Of a stretch of DNA of 33,840 bases, positions 1 through 10,200 are shown in pieces. The notes below the pieces were generated by a model that worked only from the letters and a program-made list of their open reading frames with translations, ran no database searches and was not told where the DNA came from. Both the position numbers and the translations under genes were made by a program. Positions within the stretch are counted from its first letter, which is position 1; each line of letters begins with the position of its first letter. Origin of the DNA: an uncultured Duncaniella sp. (GTDB lineage: Bacteria > Bacteroidota > Bacteroidia > Bacteroidales > Muribaculaceae); contig NZ_CAJTQC010000030.1 of the NCBI RefSeq assembly GCF_910578445.1, forward strand, positions 1 to 33,840, given 5' to 3'.

Positions 1-118
1 TCTTTACATACTTTTCTCCGCCGTGTTTTCGGCTGATTTCAACAATTTTTTCGCGGTCAAGCGATTTTATTAGCTGACCATATATCGGCTGTCCGAAGAA
101 ATTACTACTTTTGGGCAT
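1..118 (-). CDS. IS4-family transposase, N-terminal fragment (DUF4372-type), runs off the left edge
   Basis: The reverse complement from the ATG at 118 reads MPKSSNFFGQPIYGQLIKSL and continues to HGGEKYVK at the window edge. This matches the conserved N-terminus of Bacteroidetes IS4-family transposases that carry the DUF4372 domain before the DDE core; I recognised this from memory of the family. Only the first 39 codons are inside the window, so the catalytic residues cannot be inspected and I cannot say whether the gene is intact. The gene points away from the neighbouring peptidase gene. No good Bacteroidetes promoter box is visible in the roughly 200 bases upstream, which fits a weakly transcribed insertion sequence. 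Confidence 0.75.
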   Translation of the reverse strand, partial: MPKSSNFFGQPIYGQLIKSLDREKIVEISRKHGGEKYVK

Positions 119-160
119 AGTTTTAGTTTTATGTTTTGGCGAACACAAACTAAACTAATT

Positions 161-198
161 GGGCTGACTCCTGCAAATGGAATCAGCCCTTATTTTTC
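161..198 (+). terminator. GC-rich hairpin with T-rich tail inside the IS leader
   Basis: GGGCTGACTCC pairs with GGAATCAGCCC (11-bp stem with one C/A mismatch, 7-base loop), followed by TTATTTTTC. It has the form of a plus-strand intrinsic terminator lying 43 bases upstream of the transposase start. Nothing on the plus strand needs it, so it may belong to the element and act on antisense or read-through transcription. That role is inference. Confidence 0.4.
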
Positions 199-311
199 AG
201 AATCTAAAAAAGTTTAGCGGACAGTAATAAAAAAAAATCCACATAGAATCCCCATTATAAGGGTAGTTAATATCCAATCAATTGATAATTTGGGACGTTT
301 TATCGGACAGC

Positions 312-370
312 AATAATCAATAAAAGTCCTTGCCATCTGCATCAGATGACAAGGACTTTTATTGATTATT
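312..370 (-). terminator. Long perfect hairpin ending the peptidase operon (probably bidirectional)
   Basis: Bases 312-332 and 350-370 are perfect reverse complements over 21 bp, and the inner part continues with CATCTG/CAGATG around a CAT loop. The GC-rich core GTCCTTG is flanked by A/T tracts on both sides, so it can terminate in either direction. It starts 17 bases past the stop codon of the C10 peptidase gene and therefore most likely ends the two-gene operon of 387-13684. Confidence 0.8.
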
Positions 371-386
371 ATACTGATAGTGGCGG

Positions 387-3300
387 TTATTTGACCTCTA
401 CTTTCCGGCTTACATGTCCATCAGCAGTATATATAACTACGATATGAACACCGGTCTTCAGATTCTCAAACTTCAGCTTATCAGCATTGGTTGCAGAAGC
501 TTCCTTCATGCCTGCGATATCATATACTTCGACAAGCTCTATCGACTGAGTATCGCCTGCAATCTCAATGTTTCCATTTTCAACGACAACCTTTACAGAT
601 CCGTTGTCGACAGTCTCGATTGCCGAGGTGGCAGATGTGTTAAACACAATCGGTGACTTGAGTGAGCCTACAGGCGCTTCGGTAAACTTCAGAGTCTGGG
701 GCAACGCATACTCATCATGCGAATCGGTCGAGAATACACGGAAGGTGATTTCATCGCCGGGGTTACCAAAGACACTTATCATTGTCCATCCTTCGACGCA
801 TACACCGATACCACGGCATTCATCGCCACAGAAAGCACCAATTTCAAACTCTCCGTCATTGGCCATGATACCTCCGGCTTTAACAACGTGTGAGGTGACA
901 GGCATTACCGACGGATATTTACCGCTTTCGATAGTCCATGCCGCTTTGAGATTTTCACGCACGATGTTCTTTCTGACCTCGCTGTGCGACGGAATAGTGT
1001 TATAGTTGAACTCTTTTACGCTTCCGCTGAGATACATATAACCCTGTCCGAGAGCAAGCTGCTGGAGGTCGCCGATCCAATTGCCATCGGTGTCAACCTG
1101 TGCAAAGCCTTCGCGGCCGACAATCATATCGCCTTCTTCAGCTTCAAGGTTGGCAAAGGCATCAGCAACAGCAAGACTGCTGTTCTCCATCGGGCAGCCA
1201 ATCCAGTTCCAACCCTTGTTGAGAGCTACTGGAACAGACGGGTCAAACGAAATTCCGCCGACAACCTGATCGCTGTTTCCACCGACTGTGAACACCTTGT
1301 AGGCCTCAAGCGGATTCAGAACATTGAGATTACCAACCACACCGAACTGGGGATCGCGAATGGCCTCTTCTGTCTGTGAAAGCACACGGTCAACATTGTC
1401 ACTGATTATTGACTCGACCGGAATTTCATTCTCCACATTGTGTGAAATCCAGTTCCATCCGTCTTCAAGACTATAGTTGACATTTGTCTTCCTCAGCTCA
1501 TAGATCATGTTTACTGCATCCGAGAAGTTTCCTTTATACTCGGCAATCACATTGAGCGCGAGCGTGTCGCTGTCAAGCGAGAATGGCGACGCATAAGCGA
1601 TTCGTGTCTCGCTGCTGGCAGGGTCAGAACCATCGACAGTATAATATATAGTCGAACCGGCAGTTTCCGAAAGGAGTTCAACAGAGCCTGAACGATAAAG
1701 CTTGAATCCGTTATCGTTAGCAGGAGCAGGATTGAACACCCATACAGGATGGAGTCCAACAGCCACACTGTCCGACGCCAATGCTACATTGGGACGTACG
1801 AACACAGAGAACGGACTGACGGCAACGCTGTCGGCAACAGCACGACGGAATGCCACACCGTTTTCATCAAGCGTATAGACATCAGCGTTGTCATTATCCG
1901 CAGCATAAGCTCCATAAAGAGAGAATTCACTGCCACGGACGCTCATTTCTTCAGCCAGAGGTGTGAAAGCGACATCGTAGACAATCTCTGAGTCAGAAGT
2001 CTTTCCACCGGCAATGAATGTCACAGGAACTTTTGCAAAAGGAGCATGGACGTTAGCAAGATAAGGACGATTGGCAACAATGCTGTCAGCAGAAGTAAAT
2101 GCAGCATCTTCGTCGCTGTTGAGTGTAAGGAGATTGATCCCCTTTCCTCCACGGGGGACAAACTCTTCGCCATAAACCACGGAATCCGGGGTAAATGGAA
2201 GAATGATGCCTTTCCATCCGTCATTGTCATCGCTGATGCTGCCCGGGATGTCAATTGTCATTGAAATTCTGTTTGCTCCAAGGCTGAAGCTTGCAGGTGC
2301 ATTGAACGGATATCCCTGTTCAAGTACGATATCGGTATCAGCCACACGTGAGCTACCCTTATTCACAATAACATTACGCATTGTTCCGAGCTCTATACCA
2401 CTGTTTTCAGGTATATATATCAGACAGTTGGGATTGATGCCTCTGAATGCCTCCTCTGTAAGTCGGGCTCTACGCGGAGCATGGCTTAACGAGGCCGCTT
2501 CAGTCGAGCTATCGCCTGATTTACCAAGGAGAGTGATACTTGTCAGGCTATTGCAGCCTTCGAACGCACCATCACCGATAGCCTCTACGCCCGGAAGGGT
2601 TACTGATTCGAGATTTTCACATCCGGCGAAAGCTCCGGAACCGATGGCAACCACATTCTCAGGTATAACCACACTCTTCAGGCTGTTCATGTCAACGAAG
2701 GCATTCGCAGGAATCTCCTCGTTCTTCAGTTCAGAAAGGTTGAGAGTTTCAAGTGATTTGAACTTATCGCGAATCTCAGTGAAAGCAGCTTCATCAAGCT
2801 GGCCGCTCACACCTATGTTAGTGAGGTTTTTGGCTTCCTCCTCGCTTACAAGGCCAAGTTCACCGGATGAAAGCTGAGCACCTTCCTCAACAACAATTGA
2901 AGCCGAGACTTCAATATCGGTATCACCCTGAAGGTCACTGATGACATAAACTCCATTCTCGTCGGGGAGAAGGATTGTCTCCACAGTCTTATACTCAGGA
3001 TTTGCACCGACTTTAGTCATGATTCGACTGATGGCCTTGACTTTGGGCTCAAGGTTTGCAGCATCCGACGTGAGGCGGAACTTATAATCCACTCCTTCCT
3101 TGTAGAGAGTCGGACGGGCGGTCGAACCCGACACGAACAATTCCATCCATACTTCACGCCAGATGTTTTCCTCGTCGACATCAACAAACTCAGCCTTGAT
3201 GCTTTCAGGGAGCTTGAAGTTGATGGGATAGTGGAACACAACTTTTATATCATGGTTCTGAGGATATCTCATCGATGTCGGCGAATAGCTCGGGTCAAAG

Positions 3301-6300
3301 ATTACACCTTGATAACCATATTTCACGTAGGAATATGATGATCCACCATAAGTATAGTAGGTGACTTCATAGTCATTGTCATATACCCTGAACGCAACAT
3401 TGGGTCTGCGGATAGGGTTACGGCTCAGCGTACAGTTCGGCAATCCGACGTTGACAGTCGTAGTCTTCATCGGAATTTTTGTCAGTGTGAACGATTCATT
3501 GTAATTGAATGAACGCTCAGGGTCAATCTGAATATTAAAGAACTTCTCTGAAGCACCGATGTTGAGAGAATTCCAGTATGAAGCATTTTCATAGAACGAT
3601 TCCGCTCCTTCCGGAACTTCAAGTTTGACTATCTTGTCAGGGAACGGAGACATATTGCCGGTAGTCGGCGGCATGGTAGCCTGACTTATGATCTTCGAAA
3701 GATTTGAGCAAGATGAAAACGCACCTGAACCAACATAAGCGACAGTCGACGGAAGTGTCACTTCAGTCAGATTTACACAGCGGTTGAAAGCATTCTCTTC
3801 AATGTTTACAAGATTAGTCGGAAGAATGATTGTCTTCAATGCTGACTGCACAAGAGCTGATGAAGCAAAAGCATTCGACGGAATCGCATTTGCAAGGTCG
3901 CCTGCTCCTTTTATGGTTACGTCCGCAAGATCAAGGTCGACAATTGTGGTGGCGTGTTTACGGAACGCGTCGAAATCCTCCGATCTCATCACACCTATCA
4001 CCTTAAGACGTGCAGGGCATTGAGCAATCTTGGCATCAAGTTCGCCTTCCCTTACATTGACGACTGTATAGGCGTTAGATCCCTTCGGATTAACCTGTAT
4101 GTTAATCTCAAGGTCTTCGACAACAGCCGGTATAGAGAGGTTGGCTATCGCCGCATCAACAACTTTGTTTATACCGTTTACCGACAGAGTAATACGGTCA
4201 TCTACAGATATAGGAGTTACTTTAAGAGTGAACGGCATACCTCTCACCACTTGTGTGGCTCCACCTTGGATGTAAGCACCTTCAACCTTCTGGGGCATAT
4301 TTATATTGTAATATACCACACGGTTTCCGATAGCGCTGATACGATCGGTGATAGTATCGTTCGCAGCATTAACAAGACTCCATTTTTTCTTATCAAGAGA
4401 AGATACAATGCGGATAAGGTTACCCTCACGTATGCTCGCATCCTTTACCTGACAGACGAAATTACATGGCTGATTGCCAAAATTGTAAATGCTGTTGTAG
4501 ATAACAGGTGATATAAGCTCCTTGACTCTGCCATCCTTATCGGTAAGAGCGACACTATAGAACTGATCTGCATTCTCCGAAGGAATTGCAAGCGCGTTCG
4601 CACGAATTGTAAACGATTTCCCGGCCACGACATTTACCACATCCGTCACCAGACCGACACCGCCGGCTGCTCCTGTGATTTTCCACGGAGAGTCGGGCCA
4701 AGTAGCCTCGGGCTGACGGAAATTAGCGTGAATCATCGTATTGCTGTTGATTGTAGCTGTATAGAGACCGTTTGCCCCGGGATAAAGACGTGTATTGTTG
4801 GCATAAAGTTCAACAGTTGCGTCACCGAATGAATCATCTGTGTCAACTTTGAATTCATATTTTGAACCGGGAGCAACTTCAGTTGATTCAGATACAGGTG
4901 TAAACTTGATGCCTGCTACATCCTGTATGGTTACTGTGTACTGGCTGTCGGCAACAGGATTCTGTTCCTCGATTTCCTTGAACTCCTTCCAGTAATCCTT
5001 GTTCTGATATCCGGCAGAAGCTCCGACAGGGACAATCAGCTTAGCTTTTGGCGTACCTTGGAATACACACCAGTTGACCCATACAGGTGCTGCACGACGA
5101 ACTGTGACTTCACGAAGGCCACTGCAACCAAGGAATATGTTGTATTCGTAGGTTGAAACCGAAGACGGAATCTCTATGGAAGTAAGGCCGGAATAGCTGA
5201 AACAGCCACTCTTGAATGTATTGATGTTTTTAGGCAATACAATCTGGCGGAGAGATCCGCATTTGCTGAATGCATTTGAAGGAATCGCATTTGCAGGATT
5301 AGCGCCGTTGGCTTGGATACTTACTCCGGAAATATCAAGTCTCGACAGTTTCATGCGGTCACGCATGAATGTGAAGTCTGTCGCATCGATTGTTCCATAA
5401 AGTGTAAGATCGGTGACAGTTCCTGCTTCTGTTTCGTTGATAAGCTGTGACAGCTTACCGGCCTGTACCCACAGAGTGCGCTTCGAAACTACGTCGGCCG
5501 CATTCTGAACGATAACAGTTATTGTCTGGTCTGCAGTAACATTGTTGAGGTTATATGTATTGTTGTTCGGAGTGAGTATGAATCCGTTTGCCTTAACCGT
5601 TACTACGTTATCAGGAGATGTCGGTACAATCGAGAAAGAGAAGTCACGACCTTTGATTACACGGGGCTCGTCATAGGTTATTTCCGCGCCATCGACAGCA
5701 GCCGGGAAATTGATGTTGAAATAGGGAATGACATTGCCTTTGGCACGGGCTTCTCCAAGAGTGATGAGGTCATTGGCCACAGGAAGCCATGAGGTGGATG
5801 CATTGTCTTTTGTGACAAGACGGATGACATCACCGTCACCAATCACAGCATCAGCTGGGACAGTACATGAGATATCAGTATATCTCAAGACATTCAACGA
5901 CGAAAGTCCGAAGTTTTTCCCATCGCAGAGAAGCTGTTTGAATGTTCCGTCAGCTGCGAAAAGACCAAGTGAAATCTTGCCTGAGAAATTATTGTTCGAT
6001 ATATTTTTCAATGCACCGGCTCTGACTTTAAATGTTGTCCCGGGTTGGATATCGGTGACATCCATAGTCATGCCGACCTGATTTTCATCGCTTGTCAGAT
6101 GGATTGGCGACCATTCGACCGATACTGTCGCAGGCTTGATGTTGTATACGACGGTCGTAAGGTTACTGAAATTATAAGTCTTACTCATGGTCGGATTAAG
6201 TGCATCCGAGGCATAGAAACCATCGGCTCCACCGCCCCATCCCCAGTTGATGTGAAGATAGACGATATTACCCATCATTTCATAACCGTCACATACGAAG

Positions 6301-7181
6301 GCATGACCGGCTGATACATCCTGACCGCAGTAGAGAACAGGACGGTCCTCATCAATCTCGTTCACAATAAGCGCGTCCCATGAATCACGGTCCATCTCAC
6401 TACCCTTCTTGTATGACACGCCAGCATCATAACCGAACATTGTTATCAGGGCAGACGGGACCTTCACTTCGAATGCGCTTGAGCTTGACATACCGAAATC
6501 AGTGCCTATCGCTATTGCCGCGTCAGCGACCAATGTGCCCACTGCGTCGCCTTCTACACCGCTATAACCACTGCGATAACTGTCGTTGCGCATGTTGCTC
6601 CAGTCATATGTCGTGGTTTCACCTTCTTTGACAAGTGATGCCGGACGGTTGACGGGATATTGATGGTATTTCAGAATTTCAGCCAAAGCTGTTCCGACAC
6701 AGCCGACGAGCGGACGGTTAGGAATCTTGCTGTTGAATGGAGCTTCCTGACTCCAAGTCGGGGTGTTGAGCAATTTACGTCCACTTCGCGACACTCGTCC
6801 GGGACTCCTTTTTGAGCCTGATTTCAGAACTGATGCCGGAGTTTCAAGCAAGCGTTCTGCAGCTTCAGGCATGGCTTGTGGAAGCCATGCTGAAGTTGTA
6901 GAATAGGCCATTACCGGTAGTGCGGTATCATCGGCCGAGACAATAATGAAGCCTTTTTTGTCTGTAGCATTGAAGATGTAGTAACGAGGAGTAGTGTCGA
7001 CTTTTTCTACGTATGCCAGTTCCAAAGAATTGCCAGCGGACAGACGTGACACATCTGCATTCTGGAAAAAATCGGTAGCCACCTCTTTCGCTTCCTCTGC
7101 TGTCAGTATACCTCCCTTTGCCAGCCCCGGATAAAATATACAGGTGGCAAAAGCAAGCATCCGGATTATAGGTTTAAGCAT
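387..7181 (-). CDS. Secreted multidomain C10 (streptopain-like) cysteine peptidase with BspA-like LRR blocks and T9SS tail
   Basis: The 2264-residue product has a signal peptide (about 1-23) and a propeptide of the kind found before C10 peptidases (about 25-130). The catalytic domain (about 140-350) shows the nucleophile in VGCVGTALAEILKYH (Cys161), the histidine in AGHAFVCDGY (His293) and NWGWGGGADGFY after it. Then come three copies of a larger unit of Ig-like strands plus BspA-type leucine-rich repeats (LRR blocks near 600-735, 1060-1200 and 1455-1640). These are followed by a chitobiase-C-terminal-like segment (about 1835-1870), a GWNWI-repeat region (1880-2050), a GDECRG beta module (about 2085-2185) and a T9SS-type sorting tail (2188-2264). 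Family knowledge suggests an extracellular protease with adhesive or binding modules. It is far longer than streptopain (about 400 residues). It lies 41 bp downstream of the giant repeat gene, with no terminator seen between them, and is probably co-transcribed. Function on a specific substrate is unknown. Confidence 0.9.
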   Translation of the reverse strand: MLKPIIRMLAFATCIFYPGLAKGGILTAEEAKEVATDFFQNADVSRLSAGNSLELAYVEKVDTTPRYYIFNATDKKGFIIVSADDTALPVMAYSTTSAWLPQAMPEAAERLLETPASVLKSGSKRSPGRVSRSGRKLLNTPTWSQEAPFNSKIPNRPLVGCVGTALAEILKYHQYPVNRPASLVKEGETTTYDWSNMRNDSYRSGYSGVEGDAVGTLVADAAIAIGTDFGMSSSSAFEVKVPSALITMFGYDAGVSYKKGSEMDRDSWDALIVNEIDEDRPVLYCGQDVSAGHAFVCDGYEMMGNIVYLHINWGWGGGADGFYASDALNPTMSKTYNFSNLTTVVYNIKPATVSVEWSPIHLTSDENQVGMTMDVTDIQPGTTFKVRAGALKNISNNNFSGKISLGLFAADGTFKQLLCDGKNFGLSSLNVLRYTDISCTVPADAVIGDGDVIRLVTKDNASTSWLPVANDLITLGEARAKGNVIPYFNINFPAAVDGAEITYDEPRVIKGRDFSFSIVPTSPDNVVTVKANGFILTPNNNTYNLNNVTADQTITVIVQNAADVVSKRTLWVQAGKLSQLINETEAGTVTDLTLYGTIDATDFTFMRDRMKLSRLDISGVSIQANGANPANAIPSNAFSKCGSLRQIVLPKNINTFKSGCFSYSGLTSIEIPSSVSTYEYNIFLGCSGLREVTVRRAAPVWVNWCVFQGTPKAKLIVPVGASAGYQNKDYWKEFKEIEEQNPVADSQYTVTIQDVAGIKFTPVSESTEVAPGSKYEFKVDTDDSFGDATVELYANNTRLYPGANGLYTATINSNTMIHANFRQPEATWPDSPWKITGAAGGVGLVTDVVNVVAGKSFTIRANALAIPSENADQFYSVALTDKDGRVKELISPVIYNSIYNFGNQPCNFVCQVKDASIREGNLIRIVSSLDKKKWSLVNAANDTITDRISAIGNRVVYYNINMPQKVEGAYIQGGATQVVRGMPFTLKVTPISVDDRITLSVNGINKVVDAAIANLSIPAVVEDLEINIQVNPKGSNAYTVVNVREGELDAKIAQCPARLKVIGVMRSEDFDAFRKHATTIVDLDLADVTIKGAGDLANAIPSNAFASSALVQSALKTIILPTNLVNIEENAFNRCVNLTEVTLPSTVAYVGSGAFSSCSNLSKIISQATMPPTTGNMSPFPDKIVKLEVPEGAESFYENASYWNSLNIGASEKFFNIQIDPERSFNYNESFTLTKIPMKTTTVNVGLPNCTLSRNPIRRPNVAFRVYDNDYEVTYYTYGGSSYSYVKYGYQGVIFDPSYSPTSMRYPQNHDIKVVFHYPINFKLPESIKAEFVDVDEENIWREVWMELFVSGSTARPTLYKEGVDYKFRLTSDAANLEPKVKAISRIMTKVGANPEYKTVETILLPDENGVYVISDLQGDTDIEVSASIVVEEGAQLSSGELGLVSEEEAKNLTNIGVSGQLDEAAFTEIRDKFKSLETLNLSELKNEEIPANAFVDMNSLKSVVIPENVVAIGSGAFAGCENLESVTLPGVEAIGDGAFEGCNSLTSITLLGKSGDSSTEAASLSHAPRRARLTEEAFRGINPNCLIYIPENSGIELGTMRNVIVNKGSSRVADTDIVLEQGYPFNAPASFSLGANRISMTIDIPGSISDDNDGWKGIILPFTPDSVVYGEEFVPRGGKGINLLTLNSDEDAAFTSADSIVANRPYLANVHAPFAKVPVTFIAGGKTSDSEIVYDVAFTPLAEEMSVRGSEFSLYGAYAADNDNADVYTLDENGVAFRRAVADSVAVSPFSVFVRPNVALASDSVAVGLHPVWVFNPAPANDNGFKLYRSGSVELLSETAGSTIYYTVDGSDPASSETRIAYASPFSLDSDTLALNVIAEYKGNFSDAVNMIYELRKTNVNYSLEDGWNWISHNVENEIPVESIISDNVDRVLSQTEEAIRDPQFGVVGNLNVLNPLEAYKVFTVGGNSDQVVGGISFDPSVPVALNKGWNWIGCPMENSSLAVADAFANLEAEEGDMIVGREGFAQVDTDGNWIGDLQQLALGQGYMYLSGSVKEFNYNTIPSHSEVRKNIVRENLKAAWTIESGKYPSVMPVTSHVVKAGGIMANDGEFEIGAFCGDECRGIGVCVEGWTMISVFGNPGDEITFRVFSTDSHDEYALPQTLKFTEAPVGSLKSPIVFNTSATSAIETVDNGSVKVVVENGNIEIAGDTQSIELVEVYDIAGMKEASATNADKLKFENLKTGVHIVVIYTADGHVSRKVEVK

Positions 7182-7222
7182 AAACGATGGTTATTTATTT
7201 GTGAATTTGGTTTATTTATTAC

Positions 7223-10200
7223 TTATTTGATAAGGATCTTCTTACCGTTGATGATGTATATTCCCTTAGAAAGTTTTTGACTGGCTTCGCGGATTGTCAC
7301 ATCTTTAAGAACCAGCATGCCTTTAAGGTTATATACGGTCAAAAGCGAATTTTCATCTACAAATATGTTGGTAAGTGTAGAGAAAATAGATGTAGTACCG
7401 TGAATTTCCACATCGTGCGCAGGCATTGTTGCCGGCACTTCCTCAATCCATCCATCAAATACTTTGCCTGAAGGGAATTGGGGTTCAGGGATTTCAATTG
7501 CTTCTCCCATCAACAGTTCTGCCTCGAAATAAACTTCACCGTCAATATAAGCGGTCAACTTATAATAGTTGGCTGTGTAGTAAGCGTTGACAGTGACATC
7601 CGATGCAGGCATAGTCTCGGGTAAGCCATCCCAACCGGAGAAGGTGTAACCTTCTTTCTCAGGAGCTTCTTCGGGGGTAATCTTAGAACCGAATGCAACT
7701 TCTGTAGTAACATATACCTCATCGTCTACCATATAAGTAAGTATATAGGTATTGATTGTATAAACGCTGTTTACAGTAACATCAGATGCGGGCATAGTTT
7801 CGGGCAGGCCTTCCCAGCCTGAGAAGGTATAGCCTTCCTTGACAGGTGCTGCTTCAGGAGTGATTTTTGAACCAAACTCAATCTCTACGTTCTTGTAGAT
7901 GTTTCCGTCTACAACATATGTAAGAGTATAGGTGTTGACTACGAAATGGCCGTCAACAGTCACATCTGATGCGGGCATAGTCTCCGGAAGCCCATCCCAA
8001 CCGGAGAAAGTATAACCTTCTTTTTCAGGAGCAGCTTCGGCTTCGATATTTGAACCATAAGCGTATTCAACAGTCTTGTAAACCTCACCGTCCACTACAT
8101 AAGTAAGAGTGTAAGTGTTTACTGTGAATGTACCGTTTACGGTCACATCCGATGCAGGCATGGTCTCAGGAAGCCCTTCCCAGCCTGAGAAGCTGTAGCC
8201 TTCCTTTTCGGGTGCGGCCTCGGCGGTCAGTTTCTCGCCAAAACCGAACTGGAAGGTCTTGTAGACCTCACCGTCTACCATATAGGTAAGAGTGTAGCTG
8301 TTGGTCGTGAATGAACCGTTGACGGTTACATCTGACGCAGGCATGATTTCGGGGAGATCCTTCCAGCCTGAGAAGGTGAAGCCTTCTTTTTCAGGAGCTG
8401 CTTCAGGTGTAATTTTAGAACCGAACTCGATGTCAACGGTCTTGTAAACCTCGCCGTCAACCACATAAGTAAGAGTGTAGACGTTGACGGTGAACTTGCC
8501 GGTAACGGTCACATCTGATGCAGGCATAGTCTCCGGAAGGCCTTCCCAGCCTGAGAAGGTGTAGCCTTCTTTTTCAGGAGCGGCCTCGGCGGTCAGTTTC
8601 TCGCCAAAACCGAACTGGAAGGTCTTGTATACCTCTCCGTCTACCATATAAGTAAGCGTGTAGCTGTTGGTCGTGAATGAGCCGTTGACGGTTACATCTG
8701 ACGCGGGCATGATTTCAGGGAGATCCTTCCAGCCTGAGAAGGTGAAGCCTTCTTTGACAGGGGCTGCCTCAGGGGTGATCTTAGTGCCAAACTCAATGTT
8801 AACTGTTTTGTAAACCTCGCCGTCAACTACATAAGTAAGAGTGTAGACGTTGACGGTGAACTTGCCGGTAACGGTCACATCTGATGCAGGCATAGTCTCC
8901 GGAAGGCCTTCCCAGCCTGAGAAGGTGTAGCCTTCTTTTTCAGGAGCGGCCTCGGCGGTCAGTTTCTCGCCAAAACCGAACTGGAAGGTCTTGTATACCT
9001 CTCCGTCTACCATATAAGTAAGCGTGTAGCTGTTGGTCGTGAATGAGCCGTTGACGGTTACATCTGACGCGGGCATGATTTCAGGGAGATCCTTCCAGCC
9101 TGAGAAGGTGAAGCCTTCTTTGACAGGGGCTGCCTCAGGGGTGATCTTAGTGCCAAACTCAATGTTAACTGTTTTGTAAACCTCGCCGTCAACTACATAA
9201 GTAAGAGTGTAAGTGTTGACAGTGAACTTGCCGGTAACGGTAACATCGGATGCAGGCATGGTCTCAGGAAGGCCTTCCCAGCCTGAGAAGGTGTAGCCTT
9301 CCTTTTCGGGTGCGGCCTCGGCGGTCAGTTTCTCGCCAAAACCGAACTGGAAGGTCTTGTAGACCTCACCATCTACCACATAGGTAAGCGTGTAGCTGTT
9401 GGTCGTGAATGAGCCGTTGACGGTTACATCTGACGCAGGCATGATTTCGGGGAGATCCTTCCAGCCTGAGAACGTGAAGCCTTCTTTTTCAGGTGCTGCC
9501 TCAGGGGTGATCTTAGAACCGAACTCGATGTCAACAGTCTTGTAAACCTCGCCGTCAACTACATAAGTAAGCGTGTAAGTGTTGACAGTGAACTTGCCCG
9601 TAACAGTCACATCGGATGCAGGCATGGTCTCGGGAAGTCCTTCCCAGCCTGAGAAGGTGTAACCTTCTTTTTCGGGAGCAGCCTCAGCGGTCAGTTTCTC
9701 GCCGAAACCGAACTGGAAGGTCTTGTAGACCTCTCCGTCTACCATATAAGTAAGCGTATAGCTGTTGGTCGAGAATGTGCCGTTGACGGTTACATCTGAC
9801 GCAGGCATGATTTCGGGGAGATCCTTCCAGCCTGAGAAGGTGAAGCCTTCTTTTTCAGGGGCTGCTTCAGGGGTAATCTTAGAACCGAACTCAATTTCGA
9901 CGGTCTTGTAAACCTCGCCGTCAACTACATAAGTAAGAGTGTAAGTGTTGACAGTGAACTTGCCGGTAACAGTCACATCAGATGCAGGCATGGTCTCGGG
10001 AAGTCCTTCCCAGCCTGAGAAGGTGTAACCTTCTTTTTCGGGTGCGGCCTCGGCGGTCAGTTTCTCGCCGAAGCCGAACTGGAAGGTCTTGTAGACCTCG
10101 CCGTCTACCATATAGGTAAGAGTGTAGCTGTTGGTAGAGAATGTGCCGTTGACGGTTACATCTGACGCAGGCATGATTTCAGGGAGATCCTTCCAGCCTG

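Larger units (their letters stand above)
1..316 (-). mobile_element. Insertion sequence (IS4 family), one end with putative outer boundary
   Basis: The transposase fragment is followed by about 190 bases of non-coding AT-rich DNA that belongs to no other gene. The probable outer end lies near 297-316, where GTTTTATCGGACAGCAATAA resembles a second copy at 212-230 (GTTTAGCGGACAGTAATAA). Either copy could be the terminal transposase-binding site. The outer copy ends exactly where the terminator hairpin of the neighbouring operon begins. The other end and any target-site duplication are outside the window, so the boundary is inference. Confidence 0.45.

Noticed and set aside
2203..2877. A 224-codon open frame on the plus strand opposite the peptidase gene, and similar frames at 3954-4511 and 568-1005
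   Set aside because: They lie antisense to a gene with clear domains. Their translations are Ser/Arg/Pro-rich without recognisable motifs, and several overlap each other.
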